From: Delphinus delphis
Lineage: Eukaryota; Chordata; Mammalia; Artiodactyla; Delphinidae
NCBI RefSeq assembly: GCF_949987515.2
Contig: NW_027192650.1
Location: forward strand, 3,472,001 to 3,536,000
Direction of reading: 5' to 3'
DNA: 64,000 bases
Shown in pieces: positions 61,815 through 64,000 of this stretch; position 1 is the first letter of the stretch; each line of letters opens with the position of its first letter. A program made the translations under genes and the position numbers. The notes under the pieces are model-generated. The model worked only from the letters and a program-made list of their open reading frames with translations. It was not told where the DNA came from and did not search any database.

Positions 61815-63392
61815 TTGGCCAAAAAGGGCGTATGCGTTTTTTCCTGAATATATTCAGGAAAAAACGCATACGCCCTTTTTGGCCAACCAACCAAGCTTGC
61901 AAAGGAAATCTGCTCTATAATGAAGTCTCACTACCCCCCAGTCAAAAGGGGCATCTGAAAAAAGTGTAAAATCCAGAAAGGCAGGACAGGCCATGGAGAA
62001 CTGGGAGCCTTGTTATGCTGAAGGGTGGGATGTAAATTGCCAACAACCACACGGGAGAAGTGTATGGTGTTTCCTGAAACATCTAAAAAACAAAGCAACA
62101 GAGCCTAGGGCACTTCCACTTATGGTCCTATAGCTTAGGGAATTTAAAATCAAAAAGACACAGACACCCCAAAGTTTCGAACAGCTCTGTTTACAAGAAC
62201 CTCGTTTACAGTACAAGTTCAACATCGCAGAAAGTGAAAAATGGATAAAGAAGTTGTGGTATTTACTTACAAAGCAATATCACTCAGCAATGAAATCTGT
62301 GTCATCAGGCCCTTAGCAGCACAATGAGTGGATTCAGGTATGATGATTGTAACTGAAATAAGTCACACAGAAAAAGAAACATCATAAGATATCAGTAATA
62401 CACGGAATGTAAACTTGGCTACACAGGAACTGAATTACAGAACAGAACAGGGTCTCAAATTTAGAAAACCAACTTATGCTTGCTTAAGGGTAAAGGTGAG
62501 TTGGGGTGCTGCATAAAACCAGAGATTGAAATGAGCACAGATAAAGTTCCTTAAGTCAAATATGGAATAGACAAGAGCTACTCCTTGCTCAACGAAATGG
62601 ACTCAACACCGCATATTAAACGCCTAAGAATGTACCTGACTAGTAAGTATCTTAAAACCTATGGATTGCTATGTCTCCGAAAGAGAATCAAGCATGTGTA
62701 CAGGGGCATAAACGCAGCAGTGATAGGATTGGAGAGGTTCGGTGAGCAAATGAAGACCCTTTGAAGTCATATTGCATGGTACCCATTACACGGGTCTCAA
62801 CTCTCCAGGTTTAAGGTATTCTTCCTTCAGCTAAAACATGCATGTGGAACCCAAGTATGATCAACCATGTGAACGGGAGACGTGTTCAAATATGTCTCAG
62901 TTTTCCTCCCCTGGTACTCGGGTGCAACATTCCAGACGCTTTACTAACACTCTCCCCACTTGGAGAGTCAGCGCCTTTAACCTCCTGTTTGGCCCAGTTT
63001 GCAATTTCTGCGGAAGATGAACAGGAATAGCGAGAACCAATGAGAGACTAGCTGGAGGTGTCTGGACGGGCAAATTTAACTCTCATTTCCACCAGGAAGA
63101 GGAAATAACCAAAGGCTCAACGTGCCGTGCCGGAACCAGATTAGGGCCTGAAACCATCCTGCGGTGTTGCGGCCAGCTCAAAAGAAAGCAAGTTGAAGAA
63201 AGGAGCTCAGGGGCACTGTAATTCACAAACCTGCAGAGTTATAAATGACAGCTATCGTCCAAAAATAGACTGAAGTAAGGCTGCCAAGAGGACTTGAAAG
63301 CGGGGCAGAATTGCAGGAAACCGATTTCAGGAGGTAGACTGGAATTGCATTGAAAGCATAGGAAAAGAGGCAGAACGTCCACAATGATGCAC
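61815..63392 (+). repeat. Satellite monomer R7 (1,578 bp)
   Basis: Perfect palindrome at 61815-61886. One C is lost near 63,086 (TTTCCACCAGG), explaining the length. Confidence 0.95.
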
Positions 63393-64000
63393 TTGGCCAA
63401 AAAGGGCGTATGCGTTTTTTCCTGAATATATTCAGGAAAAAACGCATACGCCCTTTTTGGCCAACCAAGCAAGCTTGCAAAGGAAATCTGCACTACAATG
63501 AAGTCTCACTTCCTCCCGGTCAAAAGGGCCATCTGAAAAAAGTGTAAAATCCAGAAAGGCAGGACAGGCCATGGAGAACTGGGAGCCTTGTTATGCTGAT
63601 GGGCGGGATGTAAATTTCCAACAGACACTCGGGAGAAGTGTATGGTGTTTCCTGAAACATCTAAAAAACAAAGCAACAGAGCCTAGGGCACTTCCACTTA
63701 TGGTCCTATAGCTTAGGGAAATTAAAATCAAAAAGACACAGCCACCCCAAAGTTTGGGACGCCTCTGTTTACAAGAACCTCGTTTACAGTACAAGTTCAA
63801 CATCGCAGAAAGTGAAAAATGGATAAAGAAGTTGTGGTATTTACTTACAAAGCAATATCACTCAGCAATGAAATCTATGTCATCAGGCCCTTAGCAGCAC
63901 AATGAGTGGATTCAGGTACGATGATTCTAACTGAAATAAGTCACACAGAAAAAGAAACATCATAAGATATCAGTAATACACGGAATGGAAACTTGGCTAC
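63393..64000 (+). repeat. Satellite monomer R8 (partial, cut by window end)
   Basis: Perfect palindrome at 63393-63464, then 536 bases of the LINE-derived part; the array continues beyond the window. Confidence 0.95.

Larger units (their letters stand above)
52339..64000 (+). repeat. Right block of ~1,579-bp tandem satellite array
   Basis: Seven complete monomers and one partial one are in the same orientation as the left block, with palindrome starts at 52339, 53918, 55497, 57077, 58656, 60236, 61815 and 63393 (spacings 1,578-1,580). The first monomer still carries substitutions shared with the older neighbouring units; from about 52,440 the sequence is close to the left-array type. The array runs off the window end. 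Variants such as the TTTCAAG form near 53,872 also occur in the left block (12,252-17,000, 35,952, 39,112), so the two blocks share history. Confidence 0.93.

Overview
This window is eukaryotic and almost entirely satellite DNA. About 55 kb is a head-to-tail tandem array of a ~1,579-bp monomer (spacings of 1,576-1,581 bp measured from a 72-bp palindrome that marks every unit). The remaining ~9 kb is an interruption between two blocks of array in the same orientation. Monomer length, the half-monomer derived from the 3' end of a LINE-1, and the presence of older ~1,740-1,750-bp relatives match, as I recall the literature, the common cetacean highly repetitive DNA component (about 1,750 bp in most cetaceans, about 1,580 bp in Delphinidae; the killer whale unit is described as 1,579 bp). 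I therefore infer a dolphin-family genome. No host protein-coding gene, tRNA, rRNA or CRISPR was recognised.

Layout. 1-43,108: left array, 28 monomers plus a 90-bp partial one, with one large internal deletion at ~9,197. It has clear dimeric higher-order structure at 12.2-18.3 kb and 34.8-40.9 kb, and a diverged, truncated last monomer. 43,109-43,855: 5'-truncated LINE-1 3' end with an A-rich tail. 43,856-45,290: AT-rich, then GC-rich unassigned DNA with a two-copy 74-bp duplication. 45,291-47,550: broken ERV1/gammaretrovirus-like provirus remnant (pol, env trace, one LTR; no 5' LTR seen). 47,551-48,266: AT-rich DNA with a second LINE-1 3' fragment. 48,267-52,338: one partial and two complete old, diverged monomers of ancestral length. 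52,339-64,000: right array, seven complete monomers and one partial.

Monomer anatomy, counted from the palindrome start: palindrome 1-72; LINE-1-derived part about 75-905 (ORF2 3' end and 3' UTR, sense on +); non-LINE half about 905-1,579. The older monomers in the interruption retain a ~170-bp block, including the decayed LINE-1 tail, that is missing from every array monomer in the window. They record the length change from about 1,750 to 1,579 bp. The most notable signals are this fossil intermediate, and the palindrome, which appears better conserved than its flanks, shows two cases of matched changes in both arms, and lies at the breakpoint of the only large deletion. The many 60-85-codon open frames recur because the monomers are homogenised; I do not regard them as genes.
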